Under the pieces are notes generated by a model that was not told the origin of the DNA, did not search any database, and saw only the letters and a list, made by a program, of their open reading frames with translations. Shown piece after piece: positions 24,944 through 37,000 of a stretch of DNA of 64,000 nucleotides. The stretch spans positions 9,904,984-9,968,983 of the forward strand of contig CM067082.1 in the NCBI GenBank assembly GCA_034008185.1, in the 5' to 3' direction. Position numbers and translations under genes: made by a program. The stretch's first letter is position 1; each line of letters opens with the position of its first letter. Source of the DNA: Gorsachius magnificus. Its lineage: Eukaryota; Chordata; Aves; Pelecaniformes; Ardeidae.

Positions 24944-24949
24944 CACGTG
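24944..24949. promoter_or_regulatory. Palindromic E-box (CACGTG)
   Basis: GGTCACGTGCCC contains a perfect CACGTG flanked by GT on the left, the form preferred by USF and TFE-family factors. It lies about 300 bp upstream of the inferred start, close to two GC boxes. Function is inferred from motif and position only. Confidence 0.5.
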
Positions 24950-25128
24950 CCCAGCGCCCCTCCGCCTTAGGGCGACTTTGCGCTGGGGGGGGGGAGCGGG
25001 CCGCGGCGCCGGCTTGAATCCGGAGTGGGGTGGGCAGCAGGAGCGGGGAGGTGGTGCCGCCCCGGTGCTCGGCACTGGTGAGGCCGCACCCCGAATCCTG
25101 TGTCCAGTTTTGGGGCCCTGACTACAGG

Positions 25129-25288
25129 TGTCGGGGTTTAACCCGGCTGGCAACTCAGCACCACGCAGCCGCCCGCTCGCTCACTCCCCCCCCCTCCCCT
25201 CCCTCAATGGGATGGGGGAGAGAATCGGAGAAAAGGAAAAAAAAAAAGTAAGACCCTTGGGTTGAGATAGAGACAGTTTAATAAGAGA

Positions 25289-25324
<36 letters not shown>

Positions 25325-25728
25325 TAATAATAGAATATACAGAATATATAAAACAAGTGATGCACAATGCAATTGCTCACCACCCGCTGACCGATGCCCA
25401 GCCCGTCCCGAGCAGCGATCACTCCCCCCGAGCTGCCATCACTCTGCCCGCGACCGACTGACCAACCCCCCCGAGCATGCCGTTCTATGGTATGGAATAG
25501 CTCTTTGGACAGTTTGGGTTAGCTGTCCTGGCTGTGCTCCCTCCCAGCTTGTTATGCACCTGGCCGAGCAGGAGAAGCTCAAAAAGTCCTTGAACAGTGT
25601 GAGCACTACTTGGCAACAACTAAAAACATCAGCGTGTTATCAACATTCTTCTAGCACTAAATCCAAAGCACAGCACTATGCTAGCTACTGTGGAGAAAAT
25701 TAACTCTATCCCAGCCGAAACCAGGACA
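25129..25728 (-). mobile_element. Solo LTR 1 (avian ERVL-like, sub-type A), in CR1
   Basis: This 600-bp element reads TGTCGGGGTTTAACCCGG at the left and CCAGCCGAAACCAGGACA at the right. It is flanked by a 5-bp duplication ACAGG (25124-25128 and 25729-25733). By comparison with known avian ERVL LTRs, the sense strand is minus: it starts TGTCCTGGTTTCGGCTGG and carries an ATTAAA poly(A) signal (25277-25282 on the plus strand as TTTAAT). The TATA region seen in other copies is absent. It contains an AAT microsatellite. No internal viral genes are present, so recombination left a solo LTR. Confidence 0.9.
25291..25331. repeat. (AAT)n microsatellite inside solo LTR 1
   Basis: About 13 AAT units, one interrupted as AAC, directly follow the reversed poly(A) signal of the LTR. 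The sister LTRs at 26.0 and 50.9 kb have only 3-4 units at the same place, so the tract grew after insertion. Likely polymorphic. Confidence 0.9.
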
Positions 25729-25914
25729 ACAGGAAAGATGTTGAGTGGCTGGAACATGTCCAGAGGAGAGCTACAAAGCTGGGGAGGGGTCGGGAGCACA
25801 AGGCCTTTGAGGAGTGGCTGAGGGAGCTGGGGGTGTTCAGCCTGGAGAAGAGGAGGCTGAGGGGAGACCTGATCGCCCTCTACAGCTGCCTGACAGGAGG
25901 GGGTGGTGAGGTGG

Positions 25915-26510
25915 GGCTTGTGGTTTAACCCGGCTGGCAACTCAGCACCACGCAGCCGCTCGCTCACTCCCCCCCCTCCCTCAGTGGGATGGGGGAGAGA
26001 ATCGGGAAGGAGAAGAAAGGTTCGAGCCGTGGGCTGAGATAAAGACAGTTTAATAAGAGAAAATAATAATAATAGTAATAATGAGAATGGTAACAGAATA
26101 TACAGAATATACAAAACAAACGATGCACAATGCAATTGCTCACCACCCGCCGACCGATGCCCAGCCCGTCCCGAGCAGCGATCACTCCCCCCGAGCTGGA
26201 ATCACACTGCCCGAGCTGCCATCACTCTGCCCCCATCCGAACCGACCGACCAACCCCCCCGAGCATGACGTTCTATGGTATGGAATAGCTCTTTGGACAG
26301 TTTGGGTCCTAGCTGTGCTGTACTCCCAGCTTGTTATGCACCTGGCCGAGCAGGAGAAGCTCAAAAAGTCCTTGAACAGTGTGAGCACTACTTGGCAACA
26401 ACTAAAAACATCAGCGTGTTATCAACATTCTTCTGGCACTAAATCCAAAGCACAGCACTATGCTAGCTTCTGTGAAGAAAATTAACTTTATCCCAGCCGA
26501 AAGCAGGACA
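25915..26510 (-). mobile_element. Solo LTR 2 (same family, sub-type A), in the same CR1
   Basis: This 596-bp element is very similar to solo LTR 1 and in the same orientation, 186 bp further on. The flanking duplication is GGTGG (25910-25914 and 26511-26515) and the interrupted CR1 sequence resumes exactly. Its left end is altered (GGCTTGTGG instead of TGTYGTGG), so one terminus has mutated. An ATTAAA poly(A) signal is present (plus-strand TTTAAT at 26049-26054); no TATA box was seen. It is an independent insertion, not the other end of a provirus, because its duplication differs and the DNA between the LTRs is CR1. Confidence 0.88.
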
Positions 26511-26803
26511 GGTGGGTGTTGGTCTCTTCCCCAGGTAACGGGCAATAGGATGAGGGGAAATGGTCTGAAGTTGCGCCAAGGCACATTTAGGTTAGACATT
26601 TGGAAAAATTTCTTCACAGAAAGGGTTGTCAGGCTCTGGAATGGGCTGCCCAGGGAAGTGGTTGAGTCCTCATCCCTGGAGGTTTTTAAAAGATGGGTAG
26701 ACAAGGTGCTTAGGGACATGGTTTAGTGGTGGGATGGAAGGGTTAGGTTAATGGTTGGACTTGATGATCTTAAAGGTCTTTCTCAATCTAAACAATTCTA
26801 TGA

Positions 26804-28423
26804 GCTGAAGCTCTGAGGGGGAGGCTGTGTCTGAGGGACTCTGGGCTGTGCTGCCGCTGAAACCTTCATGCTCCTGCAGTGGCAGCGCGGGCGGGTGATG
26901 TGTGTGAGGAAAGGTGGTGCTGTCTGTGAAGGACGGTAGGATGTCTGGGAGGGAAAGGGGGTGTTCTTTCTCTAAACAATGCAAAGTCCAAGTTGGACCC
27001 TAAACCAGTATTTGGGCAGAAGACCTTTGGCCTGGCTGTGTGTCTCTGCCATTATTAGTCAGAACTGGACAGCAGGAGGGAGCTGCAGTGCTGCTGGGCT
27101 CCAATTGCCCAGGGACTGTAGGAAGGGCCCAGGCTGGACAAGCTGTGCTTGGTGGCTGGACTGAGGCCAGTGCTCGACGGTGTGCGGGGAGTTCCAAATA
27201 ACCCAAACAGAAATCATATGAGGCAGCTACTGATCCAAGGCAGTGTAATCTCTTAATCCCTTCTCCTTGAAATATTATCAGCTTCAAAATCTGATGTCTT
27301 TGATGCCTGATTTTCTCTATAGGCAAGGGGAAATCTGAAAAGTTTGTTTCCTGTTGTAGATATTTCCGTCCGAAGGAGGACATGCTCATCCAACTCCCAG
27401 GTTAGGTGGGCAAATCTTAAGGTGTTCTCCATGTTTGAGTTTATGTATCTCACTGACATCAGGTCTGCCTTCTTACACTTTTTTAATCCATTTTCCTTCC
27501 TTTCACCAACAGTAGAAACAGGATCAGTGTTTCTGGCTTGTGTTCCTTGAAAATAATCCCTAAAAATGCGAAACTGGGGAGGTGAGATGTCTCCATGTCT
27601 CGCAGTTTTCAGCAGTATCCAAAACATATGTTAATATGGGAAAATTGGCAAGACTATCACATGTGGGTGCAACTGGGGGAGTTAAAAGAGCAAACTAAAG
27701 TCCTTTTTCCTTGTTTATATGATTTCTGAAATACGGCTTATGGTTGTGAACTCTTGGGGCCAAATGTAATAAAAATAATAACAAAAAGTGAACAGCCTGC
27801 CTTCCATAGATACACAAATTGAGTCACTGCCTATAAAGCATAACCTGTTGGGATTTGAGTGCAATTTATTAATGTTTCAGCCAACAATGGTCAGCTCTGA
27901 GATACTCTGTATAGCTACATTTGTCCTTGGTCCTTCAAGCATACTTGGCAATAATAATCCTCCTAGTTCTCTGAAACGTAGAAGAAAGTTTTAATAATTT
28001 TTTCATCAGCCAAAAAATACGAATGAATTATCATAGTCTCAATTCTTTTCATCATGTCAGATGCAGCTTTAGTTCAAAGATCATTCGTCCTACCACCAGC
28101 CATAGGCAGCCTGCTCTCTTTATTGACGTGTTTCTTTCATGCTATTTGTCCCATTTTTCTATTAGCTGTGCATCAGGGCGTGCAGGCTCTAACATACTTG
28201 CCATGCCATGTGGTTTCAGGAAAATGCTGGCAAATGGTGCAGCTACCGGTTCTTACGAGTTGAATGAGACAAGCAGCAAGCCAGGTTGGTGTTCATTCAG
28301 CCACTACTCGCAGATTTAAATGTAAGGCTGTCAGTAACATGTCCTGATTTCTCTATTTTTCTTTCCATTTAAGAGACAGGAAAAGAGTTCAGAACCAAAG
28401 TTTCTGTTATCCAACATTACAGC
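26804..28423. other. Unique DNA, no gene recognised
   Basis: GC-moderate DNA up to about 27.2 kb, then AT-rich. On the plus strand, 27512-27581 sits between an acceptor-like TTCCTTTCACCAACAG and a donor-like GGAG/GTGAGA with one open frame, but the peptide is unfamiliar and I do not call it. No repeats were recognised. Confidence 0.5.
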
Positions 28424-28994
28424 TGTTGTGGTTTAACCCGGCATGCAGCTGAACACCACCCAGCTGCTCACTCACTCCCCCACAGTGGGATGGGGGAGAG
28501 AATCAGAAAAGTAAAAGTGAGAAGACTCATGAGTTAAGCTAAAACCAGTTTAATAGGTAAAGAAAAAACCGTGCGCGCAAGCAAAGCAAAGCAAGGAATT
28601 CATTCACTGCTTCCCATGGGCAGGCAGGTGCTCAGCCATCCCCAGGAAAGCAGGGCTCCATCAGGTGTAGCGGTGACTTGGGAAGACAAAAGCCATCACT
28701 CCAAATGTCCCCCCCTTCCTTCTTCTTCCCCCAGCTTTATATGCTGGCATGACGTTCTATGGTCTGGAATAGCCCTCTGGCCAGTTGGGGTCAGCTGTCC
28801 TGGCTGTGCCCCCTCCCAGCTTCTTGTGCCCCTGGCAGAGCAGGGGAAGCTGAAAAAGTCCTTGACTGGTGTAAGCACTGCTCAGCAACAACTAAACCAT
28901 CAGGGTGTTGCCAACATTCTTCTCATCCTAAATCTAAACCATAGTGCTGTGCCAGCTACTAGGAAGAAAATCTATCCTAGCTGAAACCAGGACA
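28424..28994 (-). mobile_element. Solo LTR 3 (ERVL-like, sub-type B)
   Basis: A 571-bp LTR with the left end TGTTGTGGTTTAACCCGG and the right end CTGAAACCAGGACA. Sense is minus. It keeps a TATA box (minus strand ATATAAA, 28736-28742) and an ATTAAA signal (plus TTTAAT 28549-28554). The probable duplication is ACAGC on the left and CAGC on the right, with one base lost or shared. The middle carries GCAAGCAAAGCAAAGCAAGG and CTTCCCATGGGCAGGCAGG blocks instead of the AAT tract, which defines sub-type B. No internal genes. Confidence 0.9.
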
Positions 28995-30143
28995 CAGCTC
29001 CTGTGTCTGTGATGAATACCTTCTATTCTCTGAGGGGTTTTTAAATGTTTTCCTCCATTTGTATTATGTTACAAACATCTGTGAATATGGCATAGGCTTA
29101 CAAAGCTCACATCAGAATCAATACAGTGTTGGGTTTGAGGTTTGTTTGGGGAGAGCTGGTATGTCTTAAAGCAGGCCTCTTTTCTGACATTATTACATAA
29201 ACCATGTGGCGTCTAATATTCAATAAAAGTTAGTAAAGCCCTTGGCATAATTGTAGTGCTGTTGTTTAAAACAACTGTTTTCCTAATTCAATTTCAAAAC
29301 AGAGCAAACAGCTGTAGTCTATGAATATGTATGTGTTGATCTCTGTGAGCTTCCTTATGTGTTATGTAATGGGTAGCAAATTTAGTTGTGCAATGTGAGA
29401 TTTTTTGATTTAATGAGGACGTCGGAAGAGTATCCAGCCATCTTTCACCAATTTTTCATTTCCTGTCAATGAAAGATGGACCTGATTCTTTGACCACATC
29501 CAGGGTGACAATCGAACTACCCAGTAAGATTAAGAAAAAGTTCAATTACACACATATGAAATTACTGCATGGCTGACTTGCAGCCAAACTGTCTGGTTTT
29601 GCTTCCCCTCATCCCAAGCCCAGCTAAGTGGACTGGCCACCTCCTAAAGTTCCTGGGGCGACAGTTCGTTCATGTGTCAGTCCACACATGCACAAGACTC
29701 TGTGTCCCATGTAGCCTGCCTTTACATTTTTTTAAGTGACGATCATAACATAGGCACAGCTTGTCATAACATAGGCATAGAGCTTTCACTCTAGAAATAT
29801 CTGAAGTGTGAGACAGAAACGTCCTGTTCTGTGGCCAATAATAAAACGTGAATTGCATTAGTAATTTGGCAGTAGCAGCTCTATTTTCTAATTAGGTTAC
29901 TGATGCACATAAAAGGACCATCAAATGTTCAGTGTCTGCAGCAAGCAGCAACAGGTGCCTTAGTTTGAAATGCTAGTGGAGGTTCAAAAGGGTAACAGGG
30001 ATGGTTAGTCAGCCTTGGAGGGTCTAAGCTCTTTTCAAGGCGTTTTACAGAAAAATGAAAAATTCCAAAGGAATTAGTGTACCCCAAAACCAGTATAACG
30101 GAGGAATGGTAGAAAGTTAATGTTACTTTTATACCTGTGTTGG
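28995..30143. other. Unique DNA, no gene recognised
   Basis: AT-rich DNA. It contains a two-copy tandem at 29743-29785 (unit TCATAACATAGGCA plus a variable part, about 21-22 bp). Nothing else was recognised. Confidence 0.5.
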
Positions 30144-31097
30144 TCTCTTGGGTTTGCGTGGCAAGGTTTTGGTAGCACAGGGGCTACAGGGGTAGCTTCT
30201 ATGAGAAGCTGCCAGAAGCTTCCCACATGTCCGGCAGAGCCAATGCCAGCCGGCTCCAAGATGGACCCACCGTTGGCCAAGGCTGAGCTCATCAGTGATA
30301 GTGGTAGCACCTCTGGGATAACATATTTAAGAAGGGGAAAAAAACCTGTGCAATTGCAGCGGGAAGGAGGAGTGAGAATACCTGAGAGAAAACATCCCTG
30401 CAGCCCCCCAGGCCAGTGGTGCAGGAGGGCAGGAGGGGCTCCAGGCGCCGGAGCAGAGATTCCCCTCAGCCCCTGGGGCAGCCCATGGTGGGGCAGGCTG
30501 TGCCCCTGCAGCCCAGGGAGGCCCACGGGGGAGCAGATCCCCACCTGCAGCCCGGGCAGGACCCCACACCGGAGCAGGGGGGTGCCCGAAGGAGGCTGTG
30601 CCCCCGTGGGAACCCGCGCGGGGCCGGCAGGGCCTGTGGCCCCGTGGGGAGAGGAGCCCAGGGGGGCCGTGGGGGGGACCCGGGCTGGGGCAGGGGAGGA
30701 GTGTGAGGAGTCCTGCCCTGGGGAGGAAGGAGCGGCAGGGACAGCGTGGGATGGACGGACCCCAACCCCCATTCCCCGTCCCTCTGTGCTGCTGGGGGGA
30801 GGAGGGAGAGAAAATCAGAGTAAAGTTAAGCCCAGGCAGAAGGGAGAGGTGGGGGAAAGGTGTTTTAAGATTCAGGTTTGGTTGGGGTTTTTTTATTCTC
30901 TCCTCTGATTTTGACTTAATTAAGCCAATTTCATCAAGTCCGTTTTGCCCATGATGGTAACTGGTGAATGATCTCTCCCTGTCTTTATCTCGACCCATGA
31001 GCCTTTCAATATTTTCTCTCCCCTGTCCAGCTGAGGAGAGGAGTGACAGAGCAGCTTTCGTGGGCACCTGGTGTTCAGCCAGGGTCAATCCATCACA
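30144..31097 (+). mobile_element. Solo LTR 4, long GC-rich ERVL-like LTR
   Basis: A 954-bp element in plus orientation. The duplication GTTGG flanks it (30139-30143 and 31098-31102). The left end TCTCTTGGGTTTGCG appears to be a mutated TG terminus; the right end is GGTCAATCCATCACA. Sense features: TTTTGGTAGCA near the start, ATAACATATTTAAGAAGGGG (a TATA-like region near 30319), a GC-rich middle with repeated CAGCCC/CCCGTGGGG blocks, then TTTTAAGATTCAGG and a U5-like end CAGCTGAGGAGAGG. I recognise it as a known class of avian ERVL LTR with a long GC-rich body. The long open frames inside follow from composition, not genes. Confidence 0.85.
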
Positions 31098-34000
31098 GTT
31101 GGGAAGCTACAGTTAAATTTAAAATGTTGTAGATAGAGAAAAATAGATAAGGAAATGTACAGTACTCATCAACAGAAACAAGTAAAGGCTGGACTGGCGA
31201 GCAATTTACAGCTGCTCATCACCATGTTGTAAAAATCCATCATAGCAATTAATTTTGGATTTCAATAGTGAGAAGACAGTAGTTTTCATAGCAATGTTTC
31301 CATGGATTGCTCAACCACCAGTAAAGAAAACCATTGACAGGCATTTCATTGAAATATTTTTTATCTATGTAATCAGTTGCCAATTAAATAATAATTTTGT
31401 TAATACTTATTTGGTGGCTTATTTTTCCAACCTCATATTTTCATGGTTGATTCTATAAATGGGTGGTAATTACAATATTGTACGACCATCCAAATGTAGT
31501 TGGTGATAGAAGATGTTTCTACCACGCGTAGTAAGACTGCGGAGATCAGATCCTCAGGGCCTGTGTTAAGACATTTACTCTGTTGTCATTCGTTTTGGCA
31601 GGATGCAACAGTGGATGCAAACCAACGACACTGACCAGCCCTGAAAGCAGAGATGAGAGCTCTTGCCAGTTCAGCCCCTCAAGCCATCCAGGAGTTCCTG
31701 GTAGATACCTTTTCCCCCCCAGTCTCTTCTCAAGGGAGAGATCTCAGTGACAGCTATGCTCGCTAGGAAGACAGCCGTCAGGGTCACAGCAAAAATAGAT
31801 TGGAATGGTTAAAATTGTTTTGGAAATTCTCAGAAAGTGCTGAGCAGCCACTGTCAGAAAAGCTAGTGCCTTGCAGATGTCTCAGAGCAAGAATCTTAAA
31901 ATTGCATCCAAAATCCCCAAGTGATTTTCAGAACTATGGCAATATACAGTTGGAGAATAAATTCCACATAAAAATTAAAGATGTTAATATTACAGAATCC
32001 TCATGTGCGTAAGAAAAGTTCTCATATGATGTATATATACACACACATAGGCATCTGAATACAAATAATAGTTTATATTATAAATGATTCATAGGTGCTT
32101 TATTCTTACATCATTAATTGTCCTAAAGTCAAAAAGACTTTACAACAAGTTTATTCAAACAGAAAAGGGGACATTCTTATTCCATTGGATTACATACTTT
32201 TCATCCTTTCCTCTGGCATCAGGAGTGTCTGCAGTTATAATTTTTCTGGCAGGTTGGAGCAATTTTGATACATTTTATTTTTAGGGTTGGTTGTGTTTCT
32301 ATAAAGTAAATGGGTTTACAATACCGTATTTAAATGAGGTCTGTGTTATTAAAATTTACCTTACTTGTCCAGCTGGGGGCAGAAGGGGAACAAAGTACAG
32401 AACTTTCACCAGTACAGAGGGGGTGGCATTGTGGTGTCTCAAATACTGCACGTGAAACTCAGATTTCCTAGTGTGGTGTCTGTAGAGCGAGCTGTCTGTG
32501 ATGTAGATGGATCCCAACTGATCACACTGCAGCTTTTCATGCTCCAGATCAGCGATGTGATGTATTAGTCAAGTTCCCCCAATGTACCTCAGCGTGTTCT
32601 GTGCGTCTTCACTTGAAGCGTTCTCTTCCCTCTGCTATATAACAGAAGAGTAATGTCAAAATTTTTGATTACCATAACATCCAAAAATAGAATCTAATTA
32701 TTCCCTTCCATTTTGAGTCTCAGCTAGATTTTATTTTTGAGAATCAATTAAAACCCTCTAGAAAAGAGTGGACGTGCTCCAGTTCTGCTGCAAAGAATAT
32801 TTATTCTGTGTCATTTAAAGTGCTGGTAACAAATATTACATTCCATGCAATTTATTTTTGTTTCTTTTTCCTTGGTTTCTAAGGCTTTTGCAATCACAGG
32901 CCAATTTCAGCCGCAGGTAGACACCAACAGAAGCCTCACAGGTAAAATGGTTCTGGAGGTTTTGTGAAAATCTGTAAAAGGTTAGGCAAAGCAAACTGAA
33001 TTAGTGACCTTACTGAGAGGAAAAAGCATCAAACTAACTCTACAGTTTTTATGCTGCTCAGGCATGCTGTGCCATACCAGCTACAGATACAACCAGCAAC
33101 AGTCAGCACAGATACACCACCAAGCCAGGCCTGACGTGTACTTCCTTCTTCCCAGATGGTAGTGAGGGAATGGGGGGGGGGGGGGGCTACTAAAAGTGTT
33201 AGGGGATGAATGAGGTCATGATGAAAATAAGAGAGGACTTGGGATTATTGCAGCGGAGGTACAGGTATGTGCGACGCAAACCCATGGGAAATCAGGTTTC
33301 ACTAGTTCCACTGATCACAGAAAAAAAATTATTTATGTGTTTCCTGTTAATAACTTTCGGAGAAAGACATTTCACATCCATTAAAATAACCAAGTAAGTT
33401 TCTAAAAGGGCTGTGGGTGAGACCCTCTGCTGAGAAAAAAAAGACTTAATTTCCTATCACAGTGGGCCAGATTCTCAGCTTGTGTGAACTGCCAGGATTA
33501 ATCTGAAATTAATTGAGTTGTGCTGACTTAATGCCAATTGGCGTACTGTTTTAGGATGTTAAAAATACTTCCGAGCAAATACAGAAAATAAACAAAAAAA
33601 TTAAGCAGGAATATGTTTAGGGAATATGGGCATAAGTTTACTATATGAAAAGCTGTTACATTGTAATAGGAAGTGTTAGGGGGGTAAAATATTAACTATT
33701 TTAAAATAGTATCAAAACAAAGTAGGAGATTAATCCCTTTCTATCGCAAAACGTTTCTCAGTTTTCTTCACCATGTTGCAGGAAGTTGTATCAGTTTGGC
33801 AAGAAGACCTGTCGGGATAAAAGCCTGAAGCATAGATACAGAGAGGAGGCCAGGACTGTGAAGAGGAGTCTGTGGCATGGTGAAACACGGAGTAGCATTA
33901 GGAGACAAGAGCCTGGGAATAACTCTTGGCTGAAATGCTCAGGGTCATCTATGCTCACTACAGCATCTCCCCTCCTGTGCTAGGAACAGGCAGACTCTAA

Positions 34001-37000
34001 GGCACAGGAATCCCAGCGCCCCTCTGCTGTTAGCTGACCTCGGTAAGAAGTGCTGGTTAACTGGAAATACTGGGGTTAGAGGTAGCTAGCAAATGACTTG
34101 GATCAGCTCTCATTTCTTTCAAAAAATAAATCCACACACATACGCTGCAGGTAAGTCCAGGACTTTTTGTTCAGCTGGCTTATAACGTTTTAACCCTTTC
34201 TGTCTTTTTAGGTCAATTCAAAATAATGCTATGTGCAGCAAACCACCTGGTAGATTTAATTTTGAAAATAACAATATAGATGCAATTTTTTCTTCTGTTT
34301 TTTTTTTTCCAGTTACAATTATTTGGCACATATGTCAGATTTGCATTTTCCCACAAATTTACAATATAGGAAATACATGAAAAAATTGCAGAGCTTTATT
34401 TAAGAAATGCCAGGAGGTGGCGTGTGCCTACTTAATTTCCTCCCTCAGATTCAAGCGCAGAGTTTTGCACTGCAGGTACCTGTTCATGTGCATTTGCTTC
34501 CCCTTGGACTTCTGCCACGTTTTAGGTACATACCAATGAGTGTTTACCAAATGCAGAACTATTCTCCAATTTGTTTGCTCATCGCTGTTCAATGTGTGTC
34601 CCAATGGAGCATTTGTTACCTCTTCAGATTTTGCTTTTGAAACTCAATTTCCTTGTGGACTGTTGCCTTAGCGTTCATCGATTCTTACCTGAGTTCCTCA
34701 GAAAATGTAACTTGTTAATTTGCTTTAAACAGCACCTTTTTGAGATGAGTAGACAAGACGCTTTTACCTCATTTGAACTGAGGCACAGACAAATTAAGGT
34801 TTGGGATATAGAGTTTGCAATGCAGAAAACTTTTTTTTTTTCTGGAGTATTTGTCTGGAAGGAAAATTGCTACTGCTATACAAAATGGCCCTCAAGTATG
34901 GCAGCTGGTGCTTACAACCTGATTCTGTAAGCTGAATGTCCTTCATTAAGGATTTGCATGAGGTGTCACATTGATGACAAAATTCCTTAGGGCCAAAACT
35001 GATCAAAAAGGTGGCAGCCAGTAAAGCCAGCATTTCCAAACCTAGGCTACTACTGTCAAAAAGTAGCCTGATGCTGTCTATCATTCATATTCTTTTTCTT
35101 TAGGTGCTGGAATTTGTTAATTTTGCCCAAAATGATCTAGAACTTGCACAGCCAAGTGCCATGTCCTCCCATGTACTTCTTCATCCCCTGAACCTTATCT
35201 CTGCTCTCTGGGAGCAGGTGGGATTCTCAAACTCTTCTGACTTTTCCAGGCTAATTGGGATGCCCAATGAGAGAGTGAAGGAGTGAGCATGTATTTAAAT
35301 AGTGTGTAATCTGACTAAAAGAAAACCCAAACACACAGAAAATATAAAGAGAACGCAGTGTTAAAAGGCAACTTTTCAATGTTGCTAGGTTCTAAAACCA
35401 CTTCAAGAAATGCTATTGAGAAAATCACTGATGGGGTTGATTTCTGACGTCACCTTGCCTTATGGAAGTTCTCTGAAGGAAGCAAGATTGCATACACATG
35501 AATGAACAAAATTTAGCTCAGAGTTGTTCATCTATGGTGACTGCTACATAGAAAATATTATCTGTTGCTTGACCATATTCTGTCCTTTATCGTGGTACAA
35601 TTTGGACAGAAGAACAGATATGGCATTTATACTGTGTTTAGCACATCTGAAGAAGCTCATTAAAGTTTTAAATAGAAAAATATCTATAGCCCTTTCTAAC
35701 CAATCCTGTCTCTACTGAATATGTAATTACTGAGATTAAACAAGCGTCTCTAAATTGCTTATGTATTCCAATTGCTTCTATTTTCTGCTGGCTTTATGAA
35801 TGTCCTAAAGAAAGCATGAAAGAGATACTTGCTTTATTTTTTTGAAATAGCCTGCAGAAGAAATTACTTCCATTTCAGGAATAACAACAAGTTGTTGTTT
35901 CTGAGGAATAAAAACTTTATTTTGCAATACTTGAACAGGTTTCCACTTCAAAGTTTCTGAAGCAAGAGAGCTTGCATGCCACGTATTTTTAATCCTCTAA
36001 ATTCAAATCCTCACAGTATTGAAGAAGGTAACACAGAAAAACAAACAAAAAATTCAAGTTGAGTTACAATAATAATGTGACTCCTTTCTCCCAGGAAAAA
36101 ATCATTGATGAAAGGAACTGCTGGGCCTGATCCTCAAGCCTAGTTCCCGACTCCTGCAGCAATTACAGCACTTAATTTTTTTAACCCTTGATATCATAGT
36201 GTTGGAGATGGTCTTCCCATAATCTAAGACTATAAATAAGAAGAAAACACGATCCTGCTAAAAGGTATTTCTTTGACTTTAGCAGAACAACAATTTCATT
36301 CACAAGTTGCTGCAGCACAAATGTGAATGGGACTAAGTACTGTCCTTAGTTTTGCTAATTTCTGTTTCTTGTTGAGTTTCCAAAGAGGAAATCATTCATT
36401 TTCTTCATGCCTTTCATTCCTGAACCAAAAAAAAAATGCAAAAACGCTACACGGTATTGGTAGTACTTGTGCATAAATTGTGAGGACCATATTTGATGCC
36501 CTTTATCCAAAGCAGCTGGATAGATTTTACAAATACAGACTCTGCGACAATCTTTTCCCAACTGCTTGCCTTCCAATCATTCCTAAGGTGCCTTGCACAT
36601 GGTTACATAGTTATTTATACTGTAAATGCGTCAATGAGTAAAAGCTAGTTGCATCATGCCCTTAAAGTATCTGAATCTTTTGTTGCCTTGTTTAGAAGTT
36701 ATCATGGTAGTTTTGCATGGAGAACAGAAAAAGATGGACAACTCATTGCTTCCTTTACAGAGTGTTGCTTGCAGCCTGCTGGTATATGGAGAGGAAAGCA
36801 AATAGGTGCAGCAATTGGGAGCACCATTCTTTGTTTGTCACATGAATGAGTTTTGAATGCAGATTTATTTAAGTATAAAGTCTATCTATATGCAATGTTT
36901 TGAATCTTCAGAAGAAAGGAACCGAGTAAGTGAAAATCTCTACTTTTATTTCTCTTTTTTATTACTCTAAGTAGTAGTATCCTGTTGTAACTATTGCAGT

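Larger units (their letters stand above)
24100..25125 (-). promoter_or_regulatory. CpG-island promoter, transcription probably leftwards
   Basis: About 1 kb is strongly GC-rich and dense in CpG, unlike the AT-rich flanks. It contains GC boxes (CCCCGCCCC at 24900-24908 and 24914-24922), an E-box (CACGTG at 24944-24949), a ZNF143/THAP11-type element (24643-24669), a YY1-type box (24599-24609) and a splice donor (24564-24569), in the order expected for a minus-strand promoter and first exon. This architecture is typical of widely expressed vertebrate genes. The rest of the island, 24.1-24.56 kb, would be intron 1. A run of 16 C (24435-24450) is a likely assembly-fragile point. Open frames here are GC-driven artefacts. 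Bidirectional firing is possible; I see no first exon on the plus strand. Confidence 0.75.
25027..26803 (+). mobile_element. CR1 LINE 3' part, plus orientation, split by two LTRs
   Basis: The CR1 sequence is in three pieces: 25027-25128, 25729-25914 and 26511-26803. Removing the two LTRs and one copy of each TSD gives an uninterrupted CR1 end of about 570 bp. Piece 1 encodes [15 protein letters not shown]; piece 2 continues with [19 protein letters not shown]; piece 3 runs through [19 protein letters not shown] sequence to the 3' UTR and an AATTCTATGAG tail. The GC-rich first piece abuts the CpG island. The element is older than both LTRs and is inactive. Confidence 0.93.

Noticed and set aside
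24099..25153. Long overlapping open frames on both strands in the CpG island
   Set aside because: Very high GC lowers stop frequency, and the frames are rich in Ala, Pro, Gly and Arg on both strands. The splice donor and uORF indicate promoter and first exon instead.
25129..26510. The pair of LTRs as the two ends of one provirus
   Set aside because: The DNA between them is CR1, and each LTR has its own different 5-bp duplication.
30074..31088. Frames of 232-262 codons on both strands
   Set aside because: They lie inside the GC-rich LTR at 30144-31097 and extend past its edges only slightly. Composition explains them, and no viral protein motif is seen.
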